Part shown: in pieces, positions 27,239 through 35,862 of the stretch | Numbering within the stretch: the first letter of the stretch is position 1 | Layout of the letters: the number at the start of each line of letters is the position of its first letter | NCBI GenBank assembly: GCA_025358355.1 | Contig: JANYJX010000042.1 | Location: 62,001 to 126,000 of the forward strand | Source: Actinomycetes bacterium | Lineage (GTDB): Bacteria; Actinomycetota; Thermoleophilia; Gaiellales; Gaiellaceae | Reading direction: 5' to 3' | Length of the DNA stretch: 64,000 nucleotides | Notes under the pieces: model-generated | Database searches by the model: none | The model's input: only the letters and a program-made list of their open reading frames with translations | What the model was told of the DNA's origin: nothing | Position numbers and translations under genes: made by a program

Positions 27239-28657
27239 GTGGACGGCCAGTCGCTGCAGCTCGATGTCTCTCGCGAGGAGGCACTCGCGAAGGCCACCGA
27301 GCTGATCGCGGCAGCGTGGCGCAGCTTCGACCACTTCCGCCCCGGACAACCGCCAGTCGGGGCGCGGATGCAGGCGTTGACGGCGCTCGGGCTTCCCGAG
27401 GGCCCCGCGCCGGTGCTCGACGTGATCGACGATGCCGCGCTCGCACTCGACGAGAGCATCGCCCAGCCGCGGCCACGCTACTTCGCGTTCATCGGCTCGT
27501 CGGCGCTCGAGATCGCGGTGATCGGCGATGCGCTGGCGTCGTGCTTCGACCCGAACCTCGCCGTGTACGCGGCCGCCGCGAGCGAGCTCGAACGGCAGGC
27601 CGTGGACTGGGTCGCGTCGTTCCTCGGCTTCCCGGCGGAGGCGGGCTCGTTCACGAGCGGCGGCACGATCTCGAACGTGACGGCACTGGCCGCAGCACGC
27701 GAGCGCGCGATTCCCGGCTCGCGTCGCCACGGGATGACCGGCACCAAGACGGCGATCTACTGCTCGAGCGAGTCGCACTACTCGGTCACGCGCGCGGCCG
27801 AACTGCTCGGCGTCGGCTCCGACGGCGTGCGTGCGCTGCCAATCGATGCCGATCGGCGACTTGTGCCCGTTGAGGTTGCCGCCGCGATCGACGCCGACCG
27901 CGCTGCAGGAATCGTGCCGATCGCCGTCGTCGCAACCGCAGGGACGACGCTCACCGGAGCCGTCGACCCGATCGACGCGCTTGCCGATGTGTGCGAACCG
28001 CGCGGCGTTTGGCTCCACGTCGACGGCGCGTACGGCCTGCCAGCAGCGTCAGCACCGTCGGCGTCCGCCTTGTTCGCCGGGCTCGAGCGGGCCGACTCGC
28101 TGACCGTCGACGCGCACAAATGGCTGTTCATGCCGAAGGCCTGCGGCGTGATGCTCGTCCGGCGGCGCGCCGATCTCGAGGCGGCGCTGGCCCACGAGGA
28201 GGACTACCTGCCGCACGAGCGCGACGAGCCGCACGCGGTCGACATCACCCTCGAGTACTCGCGCCCATTTCGCGCGCTCAAGCTGTGGCTCGGGTTTCGC
28301 GCGCACGGGGCCGCGGCGTTCCGCGAAGCGATCGAACGGAATCTCGTGCAGGCACAACTCCTGTACGCAGCCGTCGTGGCGGAAGACGAGCTCGAGGCGC
28401 TCTGCGGGCCGCCGCCTCTTTCCATCGTCCCGTTCCGTCATGCCCCGGCTGGCGTCGCCGACTTGGACGACCACAACGGGCGGCTCATCCAGCGGCTACA
28501 GGAGGGCGGCCAGGTGTGGGTCGCGCCGGCGCGGGTCGACGGCGTCGTTTGCCTGCGGCCGTGCTTCGTCAACTTCCGGACGACGGATGAGGACGTACTC
28601 GCGCTGCTCGACGAGACGCGCCGGATCGGCCGCGAGCTAGCGCTGGAATCAGCGTGA
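27239..28657 (+). CDS. PLP-dependent group II amino-acid decarboxylase
   Basis: A 472-residue fold-type I enzyme of the aromatic-amino-acid/glutamate decarboxylase group. The PLP lysine is Lys294 in TVDAHKWLFMPK, the cofactor-pairing Asp262 is in HVDGAYG, the ring-stacking His180 is in SESHYSV, and FTSGGTISNVTAL binds phosphate. The substrate (tyrosine, tryptophan, DOPA or another) cannot be assigned. TACACT (27227-27232) is exactly six bases before the GTG, which decides this start over an in-frame upstream stretch that runs antisense to the HAD gene. Confidence 0.9.
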   Translation: MDGQSLQLDVSREEALAKATELIAAAWRSFDHFRPGQPPVGARMQALTALGLPEGPAPVLDVIDDAALALDESIAQPRPRYFAFIGSSALEIAVIGDALASCFDPNLAVYAAAASELERQAVDWVASFLGFPAEAGSFTSGGTISNVTALAAARERAIPGSRRHGMTGTKTAIYCSSESHYSVTRAAELLGVGSDGVRALPIDADRRLVPVEVAAAIDADRAAGIVPIAVVATAGTTLTGAVDPIDALADVCEPRGVWLHVDGAYGLPAASAPSASALFAGLERADSLTVDAHKWLFMPKACGVMLVRRRADLEAALAHEEDYLPHERDEPHAVDITLEYSRPFRALKLWLGFRAHGAAAFREAIERNLVQAQLLYAAVVAEDELEALCGPPPLSIVPFRHAPAGVADLDDHNGRLIQRLQEGGQVWVAPARVDGVVCLRPCFVNFRTTDEDVLALLDETRRIGRELALESA

Positions 28658-28687
28658 GCGGCTGATCGAGCCGTCGTCACGTAGCTT

Positions 28688-28789
28688 CTAGAACGGGTTG
28701 TGCGCGACCTCCCACGCGTGGCCGTCGAGCTCGTAGAAGACACTCGAGTAGCCGCCCCAGAACGTCTCGCGTCTATCGCGCGCGAGTCC
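28688..28789 (-). pseudogene. C-terminal fragment of a glyoxalase/VOC gene
   Basis: On the minus strand this reads ETFWGGYSSVFYELDGHAWEVAHNPF and a stop, matching the conserved C-terminus of small VOC proteins (usually WGGYSG.F.DPDGHLWEVA.NP). An in-frame TGA at 28790-28792 leaves only 34 codons and no upstream half is visible, so the gene is a relic. It fills most of the gap between the decarboxylase and the FAH gene. Confidence 0.7.
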
Positions 28790-28827
28790 TCAGCGAGCTG
28801 CGCGCGGCCCGCTGACTCGCTGCTCCA

Positions 28828-29514
28828 CTATGTCCCGGCCACGGTCGTCGTCAGCACGCCGATCTCCTGAGCCTCGAGCTCGACGTTGGTCCCGGACTGG
28901 AGTCCGTCGATCCGGCCGGAAGCGGGCGAGACGAGGATGTCGCCGGGTCTCAGCTCGGTTCCAGCGGCCGCCAGCGCGCGCGCCGCGTCCCAGTCGAACC
29001 CGCCGAACAGCGTGCTGAACCGCTCCTCACCGTCGACGCGCACGGCGAGCGAGACGGCCGAGCCGTCGCACTCATCAGGTGTGACGACGACCGGACCGAG
29101 CACGGAGCAGAAGTCCCGATCCTTCGGCCGGGCCGAGGCGGGCGCGCGCCAGTCGGCAAAAAGCGAGAACCCGCCGATTGCGCCCTCAGCACCGATCACG
29201 CCGGCAAGGCGCGGCAACAAAATCAACTCGCCTGGAGCGGAGGCAACAGCGCCAGACCCGCGAACCGCCATTGGGTTCGCGAACTCGAAAGCATCCTCCG
29301 AGTCGAACACGCGCACCGCCGGCGGGTAGATCACCGGGACGAGCAGCGTGACATCGGCGGCCGCGTACTCCGCGTGCTCGCGCGCCCCGCCGCCGCCGAG
29401 GAAGAACGACTGCAGCGTCTGCGCCGCGAGATGAAGAACGCGGTCGCCGTCGATCCGACCGACCCAGCCGCGCTCCATCGGCTGCTCGTTCGGATGGAAC
29501 ATGCAGAGGCGCAC
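28828..29514 (-). CDS. Fumarylacetoacetate hydrolase family protein
   Basis: A 228-residue FAH-fold protein: RLCMFHPNEQPMERGWVGRID start, the metal-site region EDAFEFANP and LPRLAGVIGAEGAIGGFSLFADWRA, then KDRDFCSVLGPVVVTPDE and the C-terminal GDILVSPASGRIDGL. The family comprises hydrolases, decarboxylases and isomerases of beta-keto acids; substrate unknown. The GTG at 29512-29514 is chosen over a TTG at 29526 because TTGAAT (29526-29521) sits six bases before it as a -10 and homology starts at VRLCMF. Confidence 0.85.
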   Translation of the reverse strand: MRLCMFHPNEQPMERGWVGRIDGDRVLHLAAQTLQSFFLGGGGAREHAEYAAADVTLLVPVIYPPAVRVFDSEDAFEFANPMAVRGSGAVASAPGELILLPRLAGVIGAEGAIGGFSLFADWRAPASARPKDRDFCSVLGPVVVTPDECDGSAVSLAVRVDGEERFSTLFGGFDWDAARALAAAGTELRPGDILVSPASGRIDGLQSGTNVELEAQEIGVLTTTVAGT

Positions 29515-29542
29515 GGCGAGATTCAACCTGACGCGAGCCCGG

Positions 29543-30886
29543 TCAGGGCTCGGTGTGCACGATCACATCGGCGACGTCGGGCAGCGCGCTACGGATCCGC
29601 CCCTCAATCACACTCGCCCGCGCATGCGCATCCGCCAACGATGCGACACCCGGCAGGCCCAGCGTCAGCAACACCACGATCCCTTCGTCCGTGCGGAGGA
29701 AGCGCACCGAGCGCGGCCGGTCGCCGGTCGCCTCGACAACGATACGCTCGACCTCGATCGGATCCTCGTCGACCTCGAGTCCCGCCGCCTCGACCGCGAG
29801 CGGCTCGAGATGGGTCTGCACCGCCGACACCTCGGGCACGGCCGCGGCGATCGCGCGCTCGACCTCCTCGGCGACCTCGTGCGCGTCATCCAAGGACAGC
29901 TCGCCGGGGAGCTTCAGGTGGAGCGACACCTCGAGCCCGCGCGCCGTCTCGATCGCGATCAGGTTGTGGATCTCGCGCACCGGCACGACGCCCATCGCCG
30001 CGGCGCGAACGCGCTCTGGCACGCCAGCCTCCTCAGCCGCCGGCTCGACATGAACCACGACGTCGCTGCCGGGAAGCACGCGCTGCACCGCGTCCTCGAC
30101 GTGATCGGCGGCCGCGTGCCCTTGGCCAACGACTGCGCCGGGCGGGACGCCGATGACGACATCCGCGAACGTGCGGCCGGCAGCCTGACGCAACCGCAGC
30201 CGGCGCAAGGCAACCGGAGGCTGCAGCGCCTCGATCGCCGAGCGCGCTGCATCGACGGCGTCCGCCGGGGCGCGATCCATCAACACGTCGACGTTGCGCC
30301 GCATCAGCCGCACGGCCGCGAGCAGAACCAGCGCGGCGACGAAGAACGCGGCCAGCGAGTCTCCCGCCTGCCACCCGGCCCGCACGGCGACCAACCCGAA
30401 CAGCACAGCGGTCGTGCCGGCCAAGTCGCTTGCGAAGTGGAGCGCGTTAGAGAACAGAGCTGCGCTCGAGTACGCCTGCGCCGCGCGCCACGACACAACC
30501 GTGCGTCCAGCGTCGATCGCGAGCACGACGCCAACGGCCGCGAACGCCCACCACGCCGCGCGCACGTCGAAGTGTGCCCAGCCCGCGAGCCGCGCCGCCG
30601 CAAGCACCGCGATCCCAACGCTGACGAGCGCCAACGTGCTCGCCTCGGCCAGCGCCGCCAGGTGCTCCGCCTTGCCGTGGCCGTATGTGTGGCTCGAGTC
30701 CGCAGGCTTGCCCGCGACGCCGAGCGCGAAGAAGGTGAGCAGAGCGGCAATGAGGTCGGTGCCGGAGTGAACCGCCTCGGCCACGAGCCCGAGGCTGCCG
30801 CTCGTCAGTCCCGATGCGAGCTTCACTGCGATCAGGACGACCGCGGCCGCAACCGAGACGAGCGCCGTTCGCCGCTGCGGAGACAT
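29543..30886 (-). CDS. Cation diffusion facilitator (CDF) transporter with long C-terminus
   Basis: A 447-residue metal/proton antiporter. The transmembrane part (about 1-210) has the paired metal motifs VAEAVHSGTDL (His40, Asp44) and ALHFASDLAG. Instead of one cytoplasmic domain there are about 240 residues: a first domain with GRTFADVVIGV..DVVVHVEP, a second with IHNLIAIETARGLEVSLHLKLPG..QTHLEP, and a third with GIVVLLTLGLPG..DVIVHTEP. Each resembles a ZT-dimer fold, so the protein seems to carry three in tandem. TAGCCT is six bases before the ATG. Confidence 0.9.
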   Translation of the reverse strand: MSPQRRTALVSVAAAVVLIAVKLASGLTSGSLGLVAEAVHSGTDLIAALLTFFALGVAGKPADSSHTYGHGKAEHLAALAEASTLALVSVGIAVLAAARLAGWAHFDVRAAWWAFAAVGVVLAIDAGRTVVSWRAAQAYSSAALFSNALHFASDLAGTTAVLFGLVAVRAGWQAGDSLAAFFVAALVLLAAVRLMRRNVDVLMDRAPADAVDAARSAIEALQPPVALRRLRLRQAAGRTFADVVIGVPPGAVVGQGHAAADHVEDAVQRVLPGSDVVVHVEPAAEEAGVPERVRAAAMGVVPVREIHNLIAIETARGLEVSLHLKLPGELSLDDAHEVAEEVERAIAAAVPEVSAVQTHLEPLAVEAAGLEVDEDPIEVERIVVEATGDRPRSVRFLRTDEGIVVLLTLGLPGVASLADAHARASVIEGRIRSALPDVADVIVHTEP

Positions 30887-30906
30887 GGCGGAAGGCTACG
30901 CCGTCG

Positions 30907-31800
30907 TCAGTCCGCGGGGGCGATGGGGGTGGCCGAGCGCCGCCGCGCGACCACGATCCCGGCCGCGATGCAGAGGCCGCCGGCCGCCTGGATCGCAGTC
31001 ATCCGCTCCGACAACAACACCAGCGCGAACACGGCGGCGATGAACGGCTGCAGGTTCGTCGCGAGTGTCGCGCGCGCCGGGCCGATCCGGTGCAGCGCTC
31101 GGAAAAACAGAAGATTCGTCAGCACGAGCGGCCCGAGTGTCGCGAACACGAACAGCGCCCATACGTGCCAGCCGACGCTGTAGTCCTGCGCGCGGGTCTG
31201 CTGCGAACCTGCGATGGCGATCCCGACCCAGCCCGCGGAGAGCACGATCGCGCTGATCCGCTGCGGCGAGTAGCGCTTCATCAGCGGCGTGATCGCGACG
31301 GAGTACGCGGCCCACGTCGCCGCGGCGCAGATGCCGAGAAGCACGCCACCGAGGTTGCCGGAGAGCTGCCCGCCGGCGCCTGCCGCAACGAGCCCGACGC
31401 CGCCGAACGAGATCGCCGCACCCAGCCAGAACCGCCGCGACACCGATTCCGTCCGCAGCGCAAGGCCAAGTAGCGCAGCGAAGATCGGCGTCGCACCGAG
31501 CACGATCGCCACCACCGAGGCCGTCGTCGTCTTCACGGCGTACACGAACGCGAGCTGGTTGAGGAACACGGCAAGTGCCGCAGCGCCAACCAGCGGCCAG
31601 TCGCGCCGAGCAATCCGGATCGACCGCTCCACCACCAACGAGATGCCGATGAAGATCAGCGCCGCGGTGCCGTAGCGCGTCGTCGCGAACGCGAGCGGCC
31701 GGAAGCCGTGCGTGAGGATGTAGCGCATGACCGTGATGTTGAGCGCCCACAGCACGATCACGGTCAGGAGCATCAGCTCGACCGGCTGCGGACGCCTCAT
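30907..31800 (-). CDS. EamA/DMT family transporter
   Basis: A 297-residue membrane protein of ten predicted helices in two EamA repeats (LLTVIVLWALNITVMRYIL start; TWAAYSVAITPLMKRYSPQRI second half). The family exports metabolites or amino acids; the substrate is unknown. TAGTGT on the minus strand (31812-31807) is six bases before the ATG. It is divergent from the small gene at 31874. Confidence 0.92.
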   Translation of the reverse strand: MRRPQPVELMLLTVIVLWALNITVMRYILTHGFRPLAFATTRYGTAALIFIGISLVVERSIRIARRDWPLVGAAALAVFLNQLAFVYAVKTTTASVVAIVLGATPIFAALLGLALRTESVSRRFWLGAAISFGGVGLVAAGAGGQLSGNLGGVLLGICAAATWAAYSVAITPLMKRYSPQRISAIVLSAGWVGIAIAGSQQTRAQDYSVGWHVWALFVFATLGPLVLTNLLFFRALHRIGPARATLATNLQPFIAAVFALVLLSERMTAIQAAGGLCIAAGIVVARRRSATPIAPAD

Positions 31801-31873
31801 CTCACGACACTACATTTGTCCTTCCCTCGCCCCGGCCAACAAGCGACCGCATCGTCTAGGCTCCGTCGCGGAA

Positions 31874-32152
31874 ATGGCCGATCCGACTTTTGACGACATC
31901 GACGCCCTTGTCGGGCCTGCGACGCCGCATTTCGCCTTCCAGATTCGCGCGCGCGTACGCGACGTCGTCTCGGATCTGTCGCCGGATCATCCCGTGAGGC
32001 GCTACGGCGAGGAGAAGGTCGTGTTGCTCGAGCGGCTCGGTAACGCGTCGTCGAAGGCCGAGGACTCGCCGCGCGAGTCGCGCGAGCGGATCGGCTGGGA
32101 CGAGCTCCCGTCGGCCGCGCCGGCGTACGACCCGCTGCGCCCGACCGAGTGA
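31874..32152 (+). CDS. Small conserved-looking hypothetical protein before the FabL-like gene
   Basis: A 92-residue soluble protein, acidic and proline-rich at its end (DELPSAAPAYDPLRPTE), with a helical middle (RVRDVVSDLSPDHPVRRYGEEKVVLLERLG). No family is recognised. TAGGCT (31857-31862) lies 11 bases before the ATG. The stop overlaps the reductase start by GTGA (32149-32152), so it is co-translated with it. Confidence 0.6.
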   Translation: MADPTFDDIDALVGPATPHFAFQIRARVRDVVSDLSPDHPVRRYGEEKVVLLERLGNASSKAEDSPRESRERIGWDELPSAAPAYDPLRPTE

Positions 32153-32886
32153 GCGGTTTCACCGGCAAGTCCATCTTCGTCACCGGCGGCTCGCGCGGAA
32201 TCGGCCGCGCGATCGCGCTGCGCTTCGCGCGCGAGGGCGCAGCGCGGGTCGCGATCGGCTACCTGCGCTCCGACGCCGCGGCCGAAGAGACCGCCGGCGA
32301 GCTGCAGGCACTCGGGGCCGAGGCGGTCCTCGTCCGCGGCAACGTCACATCAGATCGAGTGATCGAGCAGGTCGCGGAGCTCGGCCCACTCGACGTGCTC
32401 ATCCACAACGCGGCGACGGGAGTGATCCGGCCGGCGCTCGAGACCGAGGACAAGCACTGGGACTGGACGCACTCCGCGAACGCGCGCGCGCTGCTTTCGC
32501 TGACGCGCGCTGCGGCGCCGCAGATGCCGCCCGGCTCGTCGATCGTCGCCTTGTCCAGCTTGGGTGCGGGACGCGTGCTGGAGAACTACGTGCTCGTCGG
32601 GACATCGAAGGCAGCCTTGGAGTCGCTGGTTCGCTATCTCGCAGTCGAGCTCGGCCCGCGCGGCATCCGTGTGAACGCCGTGTCCGGCGGAGTCGTCGAG
32701 ACGGGTGCGCTCGACCATTTCCCGAACCGCGACGAGATGCTGGAAATGGGCGCGAGGAACGCCGCCGGCCGGATCGTGACGCCGGACGACATAGCCGGCA
32801 CAGTCGCCTTCCTCTGCGGCCCCGATGCAGAAATGATCCGTGGCCAGGTCATAGTGGTCGACGGCGGCTTCTCGCTCCCGGCGTAG
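32149..32886 (+). CDS. SDR family enoyl-ACP reductase, FabL-like
   Basis: A 245-residue short-chain dehydrogenase: cofactor motif TGGSRGIGRAIAL and C-terminal GQVIVVDGGFSLP. The segment HNAATGVIRPALETEDKHWDW and SSLGAGRVLENYVLVGTSKAALESL match the FabL type of NADPH enoyl-[acyl carrier protein] reductase more closely than FabG, including the Tyr..Lys spacing. It would reduce the enoyl bond in fatty-acid elongation. Another SDR oxidoreductase role remains possible. Confidence 0.78.
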   Translation: MSGFTGKSIFVTGGSRGIGRAIALRFAREGAARVAIGYLRSDAAAEETAGELQALGAEAVLVRGNVTSDRVIEQVAELGPLDVLIHNAATGVIRPALETEDKHWDWTHSANARALLSLTRAAAPQMPPGSSIVALSSLGAGRVLENYVLVGTSKAALESLVRYLAVELGPRGIRVNAVSGGVVETGALDHFPNRDEMLEMGARNAAGRIVTPDDIAGTVAFLCGPDAEMIRGQVIVVDGGFSLPA

Positions 32887-32945
32887 CCCTCCCAGCGAAA
32901 CCAAGCTCGCGCAGACGATCTCTCTTCTCGGATGTCCGTGCTGAT

Positions 32946-33416
32946 CTAGACGTAGCGTCCCGAGGCTGGTTCAACGATTTCCATTGCATGTCTGCGGGCG
33001 ATCTCCGCCAGCTCCTCGCTGTCCATGTCGTCTCGACCCAATGCCGTCGCGAGATCGTCGAAATACCCGATCATCGCAGCGGGAAAATAGAAGTTGAGCT
33101 TCCGGCTCGGAACACTCCCGACCCTGAAGCCGTGCCGAACCCCCAATGGGATGAAGATGAATGACCGGCCGGACAGACGAACTCGCTGTCCTCGAGATAC
33201 ATGATGTACTCGCCTTCGAGAACATAGAACGCTTCCGCCGAGTCATGATGTACGTGGATCGGCGGCCCGAATCCGGGCGGCTCCTCCGCCTGCAACACGG
33301 ACACGACATCAGCTGTCTCGTCGGCGTCCGCCTTGAGCGTCATCCCGAACTCGCCGAGGTCGATGAACCTTCCCTCGCCCGGGGGCGACTACGAACGGTC
33401 GCCGGTCATCCGTCAT
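32946..33416 (-). pseudogene. Cupin-domain gene with two frameshifts
   Basis: Frame one starts MTDDRRPFVVAPG at the ATG 33414-33416. After the C/G run near 33380 a second frame gives GEGRFIDLGEFGMTLKADADETADVVSVLQ and the metal-binding GPPIHVHHDSAEAFYVLEGEY. Near 33160 the frame shifts again to RSFIFIPLGVRHGFRVGS, then FYFPAAMIGYFDDLATALG to the stop. Concatenated, the pieces form a normal small cupin. Both shifts are at short repeats, so decay or sequencing error are both possible. Confidence 0.72.
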
Positions 33417-33504
33417 CGTGAACGCGAGACTGTCACGCTGCGCTCAGCACGTCAACGTCGGGCGGCGCCATTCGCCAAAGAAGGAAGCAGGGGGAGACGC
33501 GTAC

Positions 33505-34335
33505 GTGGTAGACGAAGCAGATTCCGGCTACTCGGAGGAGGAGACCGGGCGGCTCGAGTTGATCTGGGGTGAGGGGTTTCTGTCGCCCGGAGGGCCTGAG
33601 GAGGTCGCACGGATCCTCGGGGGATACGACATCGCCGGGCGTGACGTCCTCGACGTCGGCAGCGGCGCGGGCGGCGCCGACATCGCATTCGTCCGCGACC
33701 ACGGTGCCGGCACGGTGGTCGGCGTGGACGTCCAGGAGGGGTTTGTCAACCTCGCGACGCAGCGCGCGGTGACGGCAGGTCTCGGCGACCGCATCACCTA
33801 CCGAGTGATCGATCCCGGGCCGCTCCCGTTCGATGACGCATCGTTCGACGTTGTCTTCAGCAAAGACGCGATCATCCACGTCCAAGAGAAGGAGGCGCTC
33901 TACACGGAAGCGTTCCGAGTGCTGCGTCCGGGCGGGCGCCTACTGGTCGGTGACTGGCTGCGGGGCGACGGAGACGCGGTCACGCCTCAGGTCGACGCCT
34001 TTGTCGAGGCTGCAGGTCACGGTTTCGCGATGGTGTCGCTGCGCGACGTCGAGGCAATCATCGACCGTGCGGGTTTCGACAACATCGAGCTACAGGACAG
34101 GCGTTCGTGGTACCTGGGAGAGGCGACCGCGGAATTGGAGCGACTCTGCGGGGAGATGCGGCCCAAGTTCGTGGAGCGTTGGGGAGAGGACGCCGCCCAG
34201 GCTGAGATCGAGTTCTGGGAGGTGCTCGTGGCTTCGCTCAGCACCGGGGCGCTCAGTCCCGGCCACGTGCGGGCGCGCAAACCGGCGGCAGCGGAGGTTT
34301 TAGCGCTCGCGCATGAAGCCCTGGCGGGCTGCTGA
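33505..34335 (+). CDS. SAM-dependent methyltransferase (phosphoethanolamine/sarcosine type)
   Basis: A 276-residue class I methyltransferase: motif I VLDVGSGAGGADIAF, acidic VVGVDVQ, motif post-I with DASFDVVFSKDAIIHVQEKEALYTEAFRVLRPGGRLLVGDWL. The IWGEGFLSPGG start and SKDAIIHV pattern resemble the phosphoethanolamine or glycine/sarcosine N-methyltransferase group; exact substrate unproven. The GTG at 33505 follows AGGGGGAGA at proper spacing. The last 36 bases overlap the convergent gene. Confidence 0.82.
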   Translation: MVDEADSGYSEEETGRLELIWGEGFLSPGGPEEVARILGGYDIAGRDVLDVGSGAGGADIAFVRDHGAGTVVGVDVQEGFVNLATQRAVTAGLGDRITYRVIDPGPLPFDDASFDVVFSKDAIIHVQEKEALYTEAFRVLRPGGRLLVGDWLRGDGDAVTPQVDAFVEAAGHGFAMVSLRDVEAIIDRAGFDNIELQDRRSWYLGEATAELERLCGEMRPKFVERWGEDAAQAEIEFWEVLVASLSTGALSPGHVRARKPAAAEVLALAHEALAGC

Positions 34336-34590
34336 GACGAGCGCCACGGCTTCGGGGAACAGCACTCGCATTGCGTCGCGCAGAGCAATCGTCTGCTCAT
34401 CGACGCCGCCGGTCGCCTGCAGTTGCCTCAGCGCTGCCGCGGTCAGCTCCACCGCCGTGCTCAACGTCAGCGTCGCGAACTGCTCGCGCTGCGCGTCCTG
34501 TACCGACTCGGCTTGCTGCTCGGCGAACTCGCGCAGGCCACGCAACAGATCCTCGGGATCGCCGCCGAACATCGGGAAGCCCTCGCTCAT
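34300..34590 (-). CDS. Small hypothetical helical protein
   Basis: A 96-residue, mostly helical protein (MSEGFPMFGGDPEDLLRGLRE then EQQAESVQDAQREQFATLTLS). No recognised domain. TACGGT (34603-34598) lies seven bases before the ATG. It overlaps the 3' end of the methyltransferase gene by 36 bases, an unusually long convergent overlap. Confidence 0.55.
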   Translation of the reverse strand: MSEGFPMFGGDPEDLLRGLREFAEQQAESVQDAQREQFATLTLSTAVELTAAALRQLQATGGVDEQTIALRDAMRVLFPEAVALVSAARQGFMRER

Positions 34591-34604
34591 ACGCCGAACC
34601 GTAC

Positions 34605-35156
34605 CTACTGGAGGTCGGTCAAGTACGTCGATTCGACCTCGGCCCATAGCTCGTCGGCGACGCCCTGCGCGGCTTGCATCGCGTTGCCGAACGGTGAGCC
34701 GGCGGTTGGGTCGAGGGCCAGCTCTAGTCGCCTCGCCGCCGCGCCGATCGCGTCGAGTCGCGCCGGGCTCGCGAGCTGGGGTGGCGCCGCGAGGACGTGT
34801 TGCAGCCGGAGTGCGGCGTCTTCGGCCTCGTCGATTCCGCCGGGATTCTCGGTCAGGCGGAGCGCGACGAGCTGCGCGCGCAGCTCGTCTAGGTCGCCGG
34901 GGAACGCGTACTCCTCGGCCAGCTCGCAAAACGCAGCGACCGTGACCACGTCGCGCACGTCGCGGCGACTCGTCACCGGTTCGCCGTCGGTGCCGACCGC
35001 GAGCCAGCCGCGCAGGCCGTCGGCGCTCTCGAACGCGCAGAGATACAGCCTGACACCCGACGCGGCCTCGACCGCGAGAACTGCGGCGACCGCCCGCGCC
35101 GGATCGCGCTCGGCCACGCGCACCGCGATCCCTTCCAGATCTGCGTCCAGCGCCAC
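34605..35156 (-). CDS. Hypothetical protein
   Basis: A 183-residue soluble protein: an N-terminal beta-rich half (GVRLYLCAFESADGLRGWLAVG) and a helical C-terminal half (ELRAQLVALRLTENPGGIDEAE). No family recognised. TATCCT on this strand (35168-35163) is six bases before the GTG at 35154-35156, which decides the start. It is divergent from the UbiE-like gene with overlapping promoter space, and the next gene downstream (34590) has its own promoter. Confidence 0.6.
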   Translation of the reverse strand: MALDADLEGIAVRVAERDPARAVAAVLAVEAASGVRLYLCAFESADGLRGWLAVGTDGEPVTSRRDVRDVVTVAAFCELAEEYAFPGDLDELRAQLVALRLTENPGGIDEAEDAALRLQHVLAAPPQLASPARLDAIGAAARRLELALDPTAGSPFGNAMQAAQGVADELWAEVESTYLTDLQ

Positions 35157-35175
35157 CGTGTCAGGATAGAGCGAC

Positions 35176-35862
35176 GTGTTCGACCGACGCCGCCACGCGC
35201 AGCAGCTCTTCGCGCCACTCGGCCCGACGTACGACCGCGTCGGCGCCGTGCTCTCGTTCGGCCAGGATCCGTGCTGGCGGCGGTTCCTCGTCTCGCGCGT
35301 GCCGGCCGACGGCGGGCTCGTGCTCGATGTCGCGACCGGGACGGGCCTCGTCGCCGAGTTGCTCGTGCGCGCCGGCCACCCGGTGACCGGGCTCGACCAG
35401 AGCCCCGAGATGCTTGCCCTCGCCCGTGCGCGCTTCGGCGACCGGGTCGAGCTCATCGAAGCCTCCGCCGATGCGCTCCCGTTCGCGGACGCCTCGTTCG
35501 ACCACCTGACGGTCACCTACCTCCTCCGCTACGTCGACGATCCTGCCGCCGTCCTCCGCGAGCTCGCCCGCGTCGTGCGCCCCGGCGGGACAGTCGCGAT
35601 GCTCGAGTTCGGCCTGCCGCGCGGGCTGTGGCGGCCGCTGTGGGAGCTGTACGTCCGCGTCGGGCTGCCACTCGGCGGGCGCATCGTCTCGAAGGGCTGG
35701 GGCGAGGCCGGCAACTTCCTAGGCCCGTCGATCCGCGGCTTCTGGAAGCGACTCCCGGAGCCGGCTCTGCTCGACCTGTGGCGCGCGGCGGGAATCGCCG
35801 ACGTGCAGGCGCGCCGGCTCAGCGCCGGCGGTGGCATCGTGGTCTGGGGCCGCAAAGCGTGA
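35176..35862 (+). CDS. UbiE/MenG-like C-methyltransferase
   Basis: A 228-residue class I methyltransferase: FAPLGPTYDRVGAVLSFGQD start, motif I VLDVATGTGLVAEL, GLDQSPEMLALAR, and DASFDHLTVTYLLRYVDDPAAVLRELARVVRPGG, all as in the quinone-ring methyltransferases. Its length and the linked membrane gene support a role in menaquinone or another isoprenoid quinone, but UbiE-like proteins are diverse. The stop overlaps the next start by GTGA. Confidence 0.78.
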   Translation: MFDRRRHAQQLFAPLGPTYDRVGAVLSFGQDPCWRRFLVSRVPADGGLVLDVATGTGLVAELLVRAGHPVTGLDQSPEMLALARARFGDRVELIEASADALPFADASFDHLTVTYLLRYVDDPAAVLRELARVVRPGGTVAMLEFGLPRGLWRPLWELYVRVGLPLGGRIVSKGWGEAGNFLGPSIRGFWKRLPEPALLDLWRAAGIADVQARRLSAGGGIVVWGRKA

